Assembly: GCA_021791875.1 (NCBI GenBank)
Contig: JAJYVU010000017.1
Span: 1-56,308 of the forward strand
Length of the DNA: 56,308 nt
Origin: Acidobacteriota bacterium
Lineage (GTDB): Bacteria > Acidobacteriota > Terriglobia > Terriglobales > Acidobacteriaceae
Direction of reading: 5' to 3'
Both the position numbers and the translations under genes were made by a program. The number at the start of each line of letters is the position of its first letter. The first letter of the stretch is position 1. Positions 34,497 to 43,300 of this stretch are shown here, in pieces. Below the pieces are notes generated by a model that saw nothing but the letters and a program-made list of their open reading frames with translations, made no database searches and had not been told where the DNA came from.

Positions 34497-35036
34497 ATGG
34501 CGCAGGTGCCCAAGGCGTATTTCGGTCAGCCGAAGATTTATCCCAATCTGAATCCCGCGGCGGCGATTCCGGCCGACCGGGATCAGATTTTCCGGCTACG
34601 CAATTTCGCTGATAACTACCGAATGACGAAGGGCAAGGAAAGCTGCCAATACGTGCCGAACTCCCGATTTGTGTTTGTTACGCTCACCGACGGCGAGACA
34701 CTCCTGCATCAGCGGTACCGGCATCCAGTGCTTGCCGAAGGAAAGCCGGTGCTATACGCCGGGGAAGCAAATTTCAACAACGGCCGCCTGGAGTGGTGGA
34801 GCAACGGCAGCGGCAACTACAGGCCCGACGCCGACCACGCTCTGCAGGCTGGTCTTCCGATGGAGCACTTCTTCGCCTTCGAGGATATTCTGAAGGGCAT
34901 TCATACGCGATCAGCGACTTCTCCCATGCAGGGCAACACCCCGCATAACAGGCCCGGCACAAATCCGGTACAGGCAAAGATGGCTCCGCGTCCAGGGATT
35001 CCGTTTCACTACCGGATGCAGCGCCTTGACTACTAA
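34497..35036 (+). CDS. Small protein with WSNGSGNYRP motif and VQAK tail (candidate effector or partner)
   Basis: This is a 179-residue protein without signal peptide or membrane segment. The N-terminal half reads VPKAYFGQPKIYPNLNP. Residues 84-115 (VLYAGEANFNNGRLEWW, then SNGSGNYRP) form a motif that I recall seeing in uncharacterised proteins near DUF4157 genes; that is memory, not a search. The tail NPVQAKMAPRPGIPF carries the same VQAKM-(A/P)-P word as the PPVYRP-repeat protein. The ATG at 34497 has only an adjacent AAAGG, so the start is moderately sure. It is divergent from the repeat protein with 241 bp between, and its stop overlaps the stop of the convergent TssJ-like gene by 4 bp. 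Confidence 0.7.
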   Translation: MAQVPKAYFGQPKIYPNLNPAAAIPADRDQIFRLRNFADNYRMTKGKESCQYVPNSRFVFVTLTDGETLLHQRYRHPVLAEGKPVLYAGEANFNNGRLEWWSNGSGNYRPDADHALQAGLPMEHFFAFEDILKGIHTRSATSPMQGNTPHNRPGTNPVQAKMAPRPGIPFHYRMQRLDY

Positions 35037-35686
35037 TTCTGCGAAGAGGGACTCGGATCATCCGGGCAGACATCGGAGTCTTCTTTTGCGACGGGCAGCG
35101 CCGGATTGATGATTGGCGGTTGAGAGAGGACGTGGACACCTTTCGCCGTCATCTCCACGGCCTGTTTGCCAGTGGTAAGCAAAGAGATGCGATGAATTCC
35201 CGGCGTGAAATAGTCGGCGAAGCCAAAGACCGCGCGCGCCCTGGTTCCGGTGGGGACATCGAGGCGGAATGTCTGGCCAGGAACCAACTCCCACGAATAA
35301 AATTGCACCTTTGCTTTCGGGCCACCGCGATAACTGCAGCGGCCCTTGTCCCCGGTGCTGAACCAGGTAGCCGCATCCATTTTGGAGATGGTTTTTTCGA
35401 GACTCTTATTTTCGACGACCACCGCGTCGAAGCGTACCACGCTGTCTTCATTCGCCTGAGGGGCCAGGTGGACTTGCAGTGCAAGCGACGGTGGATGACC
35501 TATCAGCTGATGGAATGACTTTGTGGGGTGCATGACAGCACAACCGGCCATGAGCCAAGCCAAACCCAGGGATGCAGCCGTGAAATAGATTCGTGGTCTC
35601 AGATCAGGCCTCGCGTGTTTCCTCTCGAAGTTATAACAAAGTGGGCGGGGATGGTGTGGGCGGCACGGGATTTTCCCCTGGGGCAA
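35033..35686 (-). CDS. TssJ-like lipoprotein candidate
   Basis: The frame gives up to 217 residues; the start is unclear because no ATG precedes the lipoprotein signal (YFTAASLGLAWLMAGC). The TTG at 35686 is the outermost option and lacks a ribosome binding site. The lipobox L-M-A-G-C is clear. The mature part shows the TssJ strand pattern: SLALQVHLAPQANED, FDAVVVENKS, then a loop and YSWELVPGQTFRLDVPTGTRARAVFGFADY, comparable to the PG-E-T-x-x-x-x-L region of TssJ. TssJ is the outer-membrane lipoprotein that anchors TssM. This assignment rests on pattern and location next to the T6SS genes, so it is tentative. It runs opposite to the main T6SS operon. Confidence 0.55.
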   Translation of the reverse strand: MPQGKIPCRPHHPRPLCYNFERKHARPDLRPRIYFTAASLGLAWLMAGCAVMHPTKSFHQLIGHPPSLALQVHLAPQANEDSVVRFDAVVVENKSLEKTISKMDAATWFSTGDKGRCSYRGGPKAKVQFYSWELVPGQTFRLDVPTGTRARAVFGFADYFTPGIHRISLLTTGKQAVEMTAKGVHVLSQPPIINPALPVAKEDSDVCPDDPSPSSQN

Positions 35687-35752
35687 GGGATCAAGGTAAT
35701 TATTGACACCCTGGAGCGGGATAGACGGAAATTAACTACGGAAGGAGTCTGC

Positions 35753-36196
35753 ATGAGGCTCGATGAGCTGATGCGGGAAGCGGAAGACGGAGATGCGGAG
35801 GCCCAATATCGCCTGGGGGTGACGCTCATCACCGGGGCCGCTGGCGAACTCAGTTGGGATGCCGCGCAGCGTTGGCTGATTCGGGCGGCTGCCAATGGTT
35901 ATCCAGGCGCACATGAACTGGCCTCAAAGCTGACTCGCTGGGTGGAACTGGAGGACAAGTTGCAGTCCATGCAGCGGGAACCCGCACTCGTGCATCTGCA
36001 AGGTGCGTTGGTGGTTGCCTGGAATGCTCTTCTGCGCCGGGTGCGACGGCATTTCTCCATGCAAAGGGTCAGCCTTTTCGGTGCAGGAAAGGGAATAAGG
36101 CATCCGCGGGCGGGGATCAATTTCGGCGGGGAGGGACCGGAACTGAGAAGGGTGAGGCCCAGTCCGGAACATATCTCTCTGGGGGAGCGCACTTGA
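35753..36196 (+). CDS. Small Sel1/TPR-like protein
   Basis: This is a 147-residue protein. AAGGAG 5 nt before the ATG at 35753 fixes the start, although the frame is open from 35528. Residues ~1-60 hold a Sel1-like repeat pair (AEDGDAEAQYRLGVTLI and WDAAQRWLIRAAANGYPGAHELA). The rest is basic and contains Leu/Arg-rich stretches (LLRRVRRHFSMQR), possibly peripheral to the membrane. The stop overlaps the ATG of the following membrane J-domain gene (TGATG), so the two are coupled and probably work together. Sel1 repeats mediate protein-protein contacts; a T6SS role is inferred from position only. Confidence 0.78.
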   Translation: MRLDELMREAEDGDAEAQYRLGVTLITGAAGELSWDAAQRWLIRAAANGYPGAHELASKLTRWVELEDKLQSMQREPALVHLQGALVVAWNALLRRVRRHFSMQRVSLFGAGKGIRHPRAGINFGGEGPELRRVRPSPEHISLGERT

Positions 36197-37440
36197 TGCG
36201 ATTTTTTCCCCATCGAAGCGGCAACCGCCTGAGATTCGCTCTCCGGCTGATGGTCTACATGGGGTTGTGGTTTGCTTTGGCGATGTCTGCGATGTTGGTG
36301 TTGCTGGCAGCAATGCATGCGATATACGCAGTGGCCGCGAGCCTCGTGGCCGGGGCGATGGTTCGCTGGGTGGGACAGCGTCAACGCTTGGCGAGCCTGC
36401 AAGGATCGCGGAAACCGGCCCCGGCGGTCCGTTTCGTCTTCGATGGCAAGAAGATCCATTGCCTGACGGACCAAAGGCGGCTGGAGCTCTACATGAGCGC
36501 CCGGGAGTGGCGCTGGGCAGCAGCGGTTACATCCGGGTTGCTGTGCTGGGCGGTCCTGCACCTGGGGCGAATTGAGGGAGATCTGATTTCGGCATTCGGT
36601 GCATACTCAGATCGCTGGAATGTCATTGCGGCAAGCTTTTCGGCGGCATTGCCGCTGTGCGTGGCTCTGGTTTTTCTTGTGGGCGGATGGCCGGGCGAAT
36701 TCTGGGAGCCGCAGAAGCGCTGGATGCGGCAGGCGCATTCTGTGCTTCGGGCACGGGTGGCGAAGGCGAATGCCATGATGGATCGGGAGCAACTCGATGG
36801 GCTGGTACCGGGGGTTGAGTTTCTGCTGCAAGCATTTGGTATCGAACAGGGGACTGATTATCATCACACGGCGAGGCTCGCCGTCGAACAGGCCGGTGCA
36901 ACCGCCGCACTAGATTCTGAAATGTTGCGTCACACTCTTGATGTTTGTGCGGAGATTGCGCGGCAGGATTTGTATCATCTTCGCGAAGTGGCACCAGGAT
37001 ATCGGGATGCCGAGCGGAACCTCAGCATTGCCAGAACGCTGTCTCCGTTGGTAACGACCTTTGATCTGCAATTGCGGACAAGGGAACTGGAGATGAGCTT
37101 TGAAGGACTTTCGAGTCTTGCGGCAGAACGCCGCTGGCAGGAGTTGGAACGGGAGACGTCGGTCTTGACGGAAAAGCTTGCGGATTTGTGCACGGACCTG
37201 CGCTCGGAGGTACGACTCCAGTCGACAGGATTGCCCACTGCCGTGCTTACGCCCGGTACCGATGCGTACCAAATTCTTGGCATCACCCCGGACACGCCGG
37301 CCGCAACGATTCGGAAACTGAGACTGAGCCTTGCGCAGATCTACCATCCTGATATCGGCGCAGCGACAAGCAACAGCCGAAAGATGGCTGAGGTGAATGC
37401 CGCCTACGATGAGGTCATGAAGAACCGGAGAATGCAATAG
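36196..37440 (+). CDS. Membrane protein with C-terminal DnaJ (J) domain
   Basis: This is a 414-residue protein. The N-terminal half has hydrophobic helices at about 18-57 (one or two), 107-124 and 144-164, separated by basic loops. A long helical middle (~175-345) with coiled-coil-like text (ERRWQELERETSVLTEKLADL) follows. Residues 356-411 are a J domain: DAYQILGITPDTPAATIRKLRLSLA, HPD at 384-386, then NAAYDEVMKN. The HPD tripeptide is intact, so it should stimulate an Hsp70 ATPase in the cytoplasm. Being coupled to the Sel1-like gene and 277 bp before tssK, it may be a T6SS accessory factor; that is inference. J-domain proteins are not standard T6SS components. Confidence 0.85.
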   Translation: MRFFPHRSGNRLRFALRLMVYMGLWFALAMSAMLVLLAAMHAIYAVAASLVAGAMVRWVGQRQRLASLQGSRKPAPAVRFVFDGKKIHCLTDQRRLELYMSAREWRWAAAVTSGLLCWAVLHLGRIEGDLISAFGAYSDRWNVIAASFSAALPLCVALVFLVGGWPGEFWEPQKRWMRQAHSVLRARVAKANAMMDREQLDGLVPGVEFLLQAFGIEQGTDYHHTARLAVEQAGATAALDSEMLRHTLDVCAEIARQDLYHLREVAPGYRDAERNLSIARTLSPLVTTFDLQLRTRELEMSFEGLSSLAAERRWQELERETSVLTEKLADLCTDLRSEVRLQSTGLPTAVLTPGTDAYQILGITPDTPAATIRKLRLSLAQIYHPDIGAATSNSRKMAEVNAAYDEVMKNRRMQ

Positions 37441-37653
37441 GGAAGAGGTTCTGCAGTCGGCGGCGAAGCACGCTCCGCGGCGTTCCATGTTCGGCAGGGA
37501 ATAAGGACCCGAGCGCGTGAGTGTCTGCGTGTCGAATCCCGTGAACTTCAGGGTTTTGGCACGGGGTGAAGTCATTTGCCGTCAAACCAATCCGTGATCG
37601 ACGAAGACATAGTCATCATTTGGAAAGCAGCGTCGTTACCCCCGTTATTACTC

Positions 37654-37686
37654 TTGACCTGAGTTTGTGACTCAGCGGTGTACAAT
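37654..37686 (+). promoter_or_regulatory. Candidate tssK promoter with dyad inside an elongated spacer
   Basis: TTGACC (37654-37659) and TACAAT (37681-37686) are 21 bp apart, longer than the usual 17. The spacer contains the inverted repeat CTGAGT-TTGTG-ACTCAG (37659-37675). An over-long spacer with an internal dyad is the arrangement seen in MerR-controlled promoters. It would start transcription about 25 bp before the tssK ATG. Confidence 0.4.
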
Positions 37687-37716
37687 TGGGGCTCTGGAAA
37701 AAGCCGGCGAGACCAT

Positions 37717-39078
37717 ATGCATCAAATACCTGACCTGATCGAGTGGCATGAAGGCATGCTGCTTACCCCGCAGCACTTTCAGCAGTTTGCGGGCCGAAGT
37801 GAGCTGCTTACTCAGGCCATGTTTACATGCGGCGGAAGCTTTCGCTGGGGAGTGATCGACCTCAAGATTGATCGGGCAGCCTTGAATAGCGGCACGCTCC
37901 ACATTCTCAACATTGAGGCTATTATGCCCGATGGCCTGCTGATCGTTGGAGGCAGCGAGCGTGGGGTGGAGCTCGATCTTGACCTTCAGAAGGTCGAATC
38001 CAATCCAGCACGGATCTATCTAGTCGTGCCGCGAGAAGCCACACTTTACGTGCAGTCCGATTACAGCCGTTATGTGAGTTATGCAGCCAAAGATGCGCTG
38101 GTAAGTGACGGTGTTTCAGGTGGAACTCCGGGGCAGATTCCGCGGATTCGCCCAAGGATTGGACTCGAGAGCAAGAAGGCGAATCTGGCGGGTAAGACCG
38201 CGTTGCCGATTCTCGAGGTGAGTGGAACCGGGGCTATATCGCAGCCGACGGACTACATTTGTCCTGTATTGCATATTCGTCCCGGATCAGCGCTTGCTGA
38301 GCTGTGCGCGCCGGTGCGACGCCTGGTTCGCGAAAAGGCGACCGAACTGGCGAACCGTCTGCATAAGACGCCTCGCGGCGAGCCGGGTAACGATCCGGAA
38401 GCAATCCAGCAGTTGCAGGCACTGGTATCGGCACTCCCGTTGGTCGAGACTCTTCTGGATGGCGAACAGACACATCCCTTTACGCTGTACCTGGCGCTCT
38501 GCTCAATGGCGGGCAGTCTTTCCATGCTGAGCTACCGGAAAGTCCCGGAGGTATTTCGCCCTTATAACCATGACGAGTTGAAGACGAGCTTTGAGCAGGT
38601 GCTCGGCTTTATTGAACGTTCTATCAAAGAAGGATTGGTTGAGAACTGGATCAGTCAGCCGTTTCGACCGCGCGGCGAAGCTCTGCCGGGACGCAGCAAT
38701 TCGGCGTTTGAGATCGGCGAGACGCTGGAGCAGGCCTTTGCGGGAAATGCAGACTTCTCCGCCCCTTATGTTGGCCTGATGTTACGGGGGCCGGCCGATG
38801 CCATGACGGAGTGGGGCAAATCATGCCTGCTTGCCACTGAGGATGCCATCCCAGTGCTGGAAATGATTCGCAGCCAGGGGGCGATTTGCGAACCGGTGGA
38901 ATCTCTTGATGGGTTGACGGCGGAACCGGGCTCAGTGCTCTTCCGCGCCAAGAATGATCCGCAGTGGCTGGATCCGCGTCGAAAGCTTGTATTAAAAGGC
39001 GCCAAACAGGCGACGCGCGGGCCGGATGCGGCAACTCTGTTTCTGAAAAAGCGCAGTGAGCCGAACCAGGGCAGCTAG
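37717..39078 (+). CDS. tssK: T6SS baseplate protein TssK
   Basis: This is a 453-residue protein beginning MHQIPDLIEWHEGMLLTPQHFQQ, the diagnostic TssK (VasE/ImpJ) N-terminus W-x-E-G-M-L-L-x-P-Q-H-F. Family text continues through GGSFRWGVIDLKIDRAALNSG, LPGRSNSAFEIGE and a C-terminal domain near LVLKGAKQATRGPDAATLFL. A GTG-started longer frame at 37678 overlaps the -10 box and is rejected. TssK is a trimeric baseplate connector that links TssFG wedges to the TssL/TssM membrane complex. It is first in tssK-tssL-tssM-tssA. Confidence 0.95.
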   Translation: MHQIPDLIEWHEGMLLTPQHFQQFAGRSELLTQAMFTCGGSFRWGVIDLKIDRAALNSGTLHILNIEAIMPDGLLIVGGSERGVELDLDLQKVESNPARIYLVVPREATLYVQSDYSRYVSYAAKDALVSDGVSGGTPGQIPRIRPRIGLESKKANLAGKTALPILEVSGTGAISQPTDYICPVLHIRPGSALAELCAPVRRLVREKATELANRLHKTPRGEPGNDPEAIQQLQALVSALPLVETLLDGEQTHPFTLYLALCSMAGSLSMLSYRKVPEVFRPYNHDELKTSFEQVLGFIERSIKEGLVENWISQPFRPRGEALPGRSNSAFEIGETLEQAFAGNADFSAPYVGLMLRGPADAMTEWGKSCLLATEDAIPVLEMIRSQGAICEPVESLDGLTAEPGSVLFRAKNDPQWLDPRRKLVLKGAKQATRGPDAATLFLKKRSEPNQGS

Positions 39079-39081
39079 GTG

Positions 39082-40353
39082 ATGGCAGAGAGAAGACAGA
39101 ATTCTTACCAACTGCTGCGACAGTTTCGTGAGTTCTATGTGGAGCTTGCGAAACTTCGTCATCTTGTCGAACTTGATCCCGAGCAGGGACAGGGCGAGCT
39201 TTCAGCGTCCAACGCGGTTCCGGATTCGAATTCCGCGACGGGCGAATCCGCTGCTACGGCAGCTCTTGCTGCGCTGCCTGTAGACAAGGTGACCGATGAC
39301 GTGTGGGGTGAGATGGCCCGCTACCTTGATGAAAAGATGTACAAGGTGAGGATGGCCTCGAGCTCCTTGTCGCACGACATCATGGAAGAGCTCGTGTACA
39401 TCATGGCAGCATTTGCTGATGAGACATTTGTGTGCATGTTGTCGTGGAGCGGGAGGGATTACTGGCGAGATCACCTGATGGAGTTGCGACTCTTTCATTC
39501 CCAGATTGCCGGCCAAAGTGTTTTCGAGCGGATCGACAGGCTTCTGATGCGAAGTGATTACGGCAGCGAAGAGTTGAGCGCCGTTTACCTGATGGTGTTG
39601 TCACTCGGTTTCAGGGGGCGGTATCAAATGAACCCCGACGCCGTGGACGGTTACCGAAAGAGACTGTTTGACCGCCTGCACCTGAGTGATTCCACCTTTG
39701 TAAAAAGCGGCTATCGGATGTTTCCCGATGCCTATCAGCACACTGTTACGGATGGTTCGCCGGTCCGCCTGGCGGAGCCGCGTAAGTGGTGGGGGGTAGT
39801 GGCAACCATCGTTATCCTGTGGCTGATTGCGTCAACAGCCGCCTGGTTCGCGCTGGCCAGTCCGCTGAATACGGATCTTCACGTCACTCAGCAGTTGTTG
39901 AACGCCGTACAGTCAGAGTTTTTGAAAGAAGATACTACAACGGGTACGAATTATGCCTTTACCATCCTGAATGGTCAGTTTCAATTGACACTACCCAAGG
40001 ATCTGCCGGTCATACAGAAAGCAGCGGGGGCGAGCATAGCGCCATTTTTTGTGAGGGTTCAGACCAACGGAAGCTCCAGTCCAACGGATATTCAGACGTG
40101 GCTCTCAACCGGCATGACTCAAGTTGCGACTGCGGGCTCACAGCAGACGCAGCCGGTTTTGCTGGCTGAATCGGTTCCGAGTCCGCATGGAGTCAAGAGC
40201 GTGGCGAGCACGTTTTACTTCTTGGTCGACCCTGGTCTGGCAGCGGCGGATATCAAGAAGGGGGCGGTACTGAAGCTGCCGTCAGAGATGCCGGCCGGCG
40301 TGAGCGCCGTGAGTCTGTATCTGCCCGAGCGGAACAAAGGAGCGGCGCAGTGA
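39082..40353 (+). CDS. tssL: T6SS membrane protein TssL (DotU) with unusual periplasmic extension
   Basis: This is a 423-residue protein. Residues ~10-215 are the cytoplasmic DotU helical domain (LLRQFREFYVELAKLR, MEELVYIMAAFADETFV, YLMVLSLGFRGRY). One membrane helix is at ~238-260 (WWGVVATIVILWLIASTAAW). About 165 periplasmic residues follow. Many long TssL proteins carry an OmpA-like peptidoglycan-binding domain there; this one has none that I can see and the text (GQFQLTLPKDLPVIQK, DIQTWLSTGMTQV, LYLPERNKG) is unfamiliar. The start is GTG-ATG; the ATG at 39082 is used. It follows tssK by 3 bp and precedes tssM by 31 bp. Confidence 0.93.
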   Translation: MAERRQNSYQLLRQFREFYVELAKLRHLVELDPEQGQGELSASNAVPDSNSATGESAATAALAALPVDKVTDDVWGEMARYLDEKMYKVRMASSSLSHDIMEELVYIMAAFADETFVCMLSWSGRDYWRDHLMELRLFHSQIAGQSVFERIDRLLMRSDYGSEELSAVYLMVLSLGFRGRYQMNPDAVDGYRKRLFDRLHLSDSTFVKSGYRMFPDAYQHTVTDGSPVRLAEPRKWWGVVATIVILWLIASTAAWFALASPLNTDLHVTQQLLNAVQSEFLKEDTTTGTNYAFTILNGQFQLTLPKDLPVIQKAAGASIAPFFVRVQTNGSSSPTDIQTWLSTGMTQVATAGSQQTQPVLLAESVPSPHGVKSVASTFYFLVDPGLAAADIKKGAVLKLPSEMPAGVSAVSLYLPERNKGAAQ

Positions 40354-40384
40354 GAAGCTCAGTTCCGCGTGCGAGGCGTGCACT

Positions 40385-43300
40385 ATGATGCCCTTTCTTT
40401 CGCATTCAAAATGGCTATTCATCGCGCTGATCGTTGTGATTGTGATCATCGTGGTGTTGATCGTTCTGGCGATCGTGCTTCTGGTGCAAGGGCAGAGAAG
40501 CAGCAAGAAAGCGCAAGGGGAAGCAGAGCCCGAAGACGGGAAGAAAGAGAGTTGGACGGAGCGAAAGAGGACGCCGGGACTGGCGGGCAATTTTCGCGAA
40601 GCAATGAGCCGTTTGCGCGACCGACTGTCGACCTGGAAGTCGCGCTACGACGTTCCCTGGTATGTCCTGGTTGGGGAGAGCGGATCTGGAAAGACCACCA
40701 TCGCAGACACATTGCATGGGGCCAGCGGTGAAACAGTCCATGGCGACACGAGCGTGGACGGGGCAGAATATGCGCCACAATGGCTGCTGCTGGACCAGGC
40801 TGTGCTCATCGATATTCCAGGAGCGGCTTTTCTGGAAGCGCCGACCGCCGCCGCCGTCCCGTTTGGGCGACACACGGCACATTCCGACCGCGAAGCCTGG
40901 CGGAACATCCTGCGGTTGTGTGCCAAATATCGGCCGCGTGAACCCTTGAACGGCGTCATCCTGACGATTTCTTCGGAGGAGCTTCTCGGCGCTGTACAAG
41001 AGCCAGAGAGGCCGGAACGAGTAGCGCGAATTATGGAGATGGCGCGCCGGCTCGACGATATTCAGCATTTCACCGGACTTAAACTGCCGGTTTACGTCCT
41101 CGTGACCAAATGTGATTCGATCGTTGGATTTCAGAGCTATTCGAGTATCTTCTGCAACCGTGCTCACGCCGCTTCCATGAGTGGAGACGAGGACGGCATC
41201 GATGCGAATCTCTTCGGTTGGTCGAACCCCTATCTTCTCGATACGTCCTACAGTCCCTCGTGGGTCGATGACGCCTTCGACGCGACCAGCGATGTTCTGC
41301 TCCGCTATCAACTGGAAATGCTGGCCGGAAGCAGAAGCGTGCCGGAAGCAAATGATGTCATGATGTTCCCGTTTGCGCTCGGGGATTTGCGGGAGCCTTT
41401 GCGAGCGGTCCTCGACCGGATCTTCCGCCTGACGGCCTATCACGGGCCGCACATCCTCCGCGGCATCTACTTTTGTGGCCGAGAGGGCAGTAGCGATGAG
41501 AGTTCGACGATGCGTCTGGCAGGCTCGGCATTCAGCGCCCCGATCACTCTGCTGACTCCGACGGCCGAGCGGGTCATCTACCTGCGGCATCTATTTGCCT
41601 TCAAGATTTTCGCTGAGCGTTTTCTGGCCAATCCAGTTGCGCGGGGCTACTTTACGCGTAATGGCTCGGTGATTGCGGCGCAGGTCATGGCATGCATCCT
41701 GACGATCGTGCTCAGTGCTGGTACGTTTGCAGCCTGGGTGCGTCTTTCTGCGGCGGTGAACCATCACGTACGGCCGACGCTGCAAATGCTTGCTACGGAG
41801 CTGGATCAGATTGCAGTTGCGCCCGGCACGAACATGGCTCCCGCCGTAAGTGTTTTAAGCTCGGTTGGAGGTTCACGCGTAAGCGAGTTGTATTCCATCG
41901 CAATGCCATACTCCTTTGTTGACCTTCAGGGGTTGCATCGGAGACTGCATCAGGTGATTCAGGACAGTTTCGATATCGTTGTACTCAATTCCTGCCATGA
42001 CGCCCTGGAAAACCGCATCTACGCACTTCTCTCCGAAAAGCCTCCGACAGTTACGGGCGCTTATGCGATGTCTTCCTATGTTCCCGGTACGGCGTGGTCG
42101 ATCGATCCGGCATACGTAGATCTGGACCAGTATTTGGGGAGCATCCAGACTCTCGAAACCAACATTGAGCGCTACCGGTTTATCAGTACTGCGGGGTCAG
42201 GCAGCATGGCGCAGTTGAATCACCTGCTGAGCTACCTGGGAGCTTCCATGCTGCCCGATACCAGCCGTTTCACACGCAATCCGAGTTACCTGCATTTGCT
42301 GCTGAACTCGTTCTGGAGCCCGCTGGTTTTGCCCAGCCACTTCAATCAAGAGCTGGCGGCAAGGGTGAATGACCGTGTCGAGAATTTTTATGCCAGTTGG
42401 TTCGGTGTCCAGAACAGCCCGCTTGCGCGGGAAGTAGGCTGGCTACGCGGACCTGCTGGTCTCCCTTTGCTATTTTCTGTGCAATCGGAGCCAACCAATC
42501 ATCAGCTTCACGCGATTGTGAACCATATCGGTTCGATGAACAGTCAGCTCGATAGTGGCACTTATGACTGGCTTGCGGCCAGTTTCCAGCGGGAAAATTA
42601 CCCGGCATTAGGTTCTGAGATGGACCAAATGCCGTTTGCTGATTCCCAATTCAAGTCTTTGATTGCGGTGAACGGATCGAACGATCTCGCCAATCTTCAG
42701 GGCGCGGTGCTCTCAGGAACGCCGCAGGTTCTCTCTGTCAGCAATGGCCAGGTGCGACTGGCAGACGACGTCAGCACGCTGGGCTCAGTGTTGGGCGCCC
42801 TGTTGAATTACGAAGTGATGAATGATGTGAGTAACAGTGCGATTGCCTCGGGAGCGTGTCAGGTTATTCCTTCCGGTTACGTCTGGAATCAAGGCGATCT
42901 TCAGGCGGCAGTGGCACTCTACCAGATGCAAGAGAAGATCAATGCAGAGCTGATACCGGAAGTGCCGGGAACTTACAGACAGGCTGTTGCGAGACTGGTC
43001 GCAAAGCGAACTGCCGCGAATATCGCTCTTACTCTCGCAAATGCGACAACTCCAAATGTGAACGCCGTGGATGCTCAATCAGGATTCACGACAGGGCTGC
43101 AGAACTTTGTGCAATCGCTTGGCCTTTTGAAACAGGTGGAGAACGATCTGAGCGCGTTGCACGATACGCAGGCGCAGGCCTGTCTACAGCGCTCGATGAC
43201 TCGCCAGGCCAACACATTACTGACAGGAATCAATAGCACGCTTCCGTCCATGTTCCTGCCGTCTGTTCGTGTGGTGAAAGGCAACCTGTCCACCCCGGTG

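Noticed and set aside
40415-41590. A 391-codon open frame on the minus strand
   Set aside because: Antisense to tssM, with no recognisable motif.
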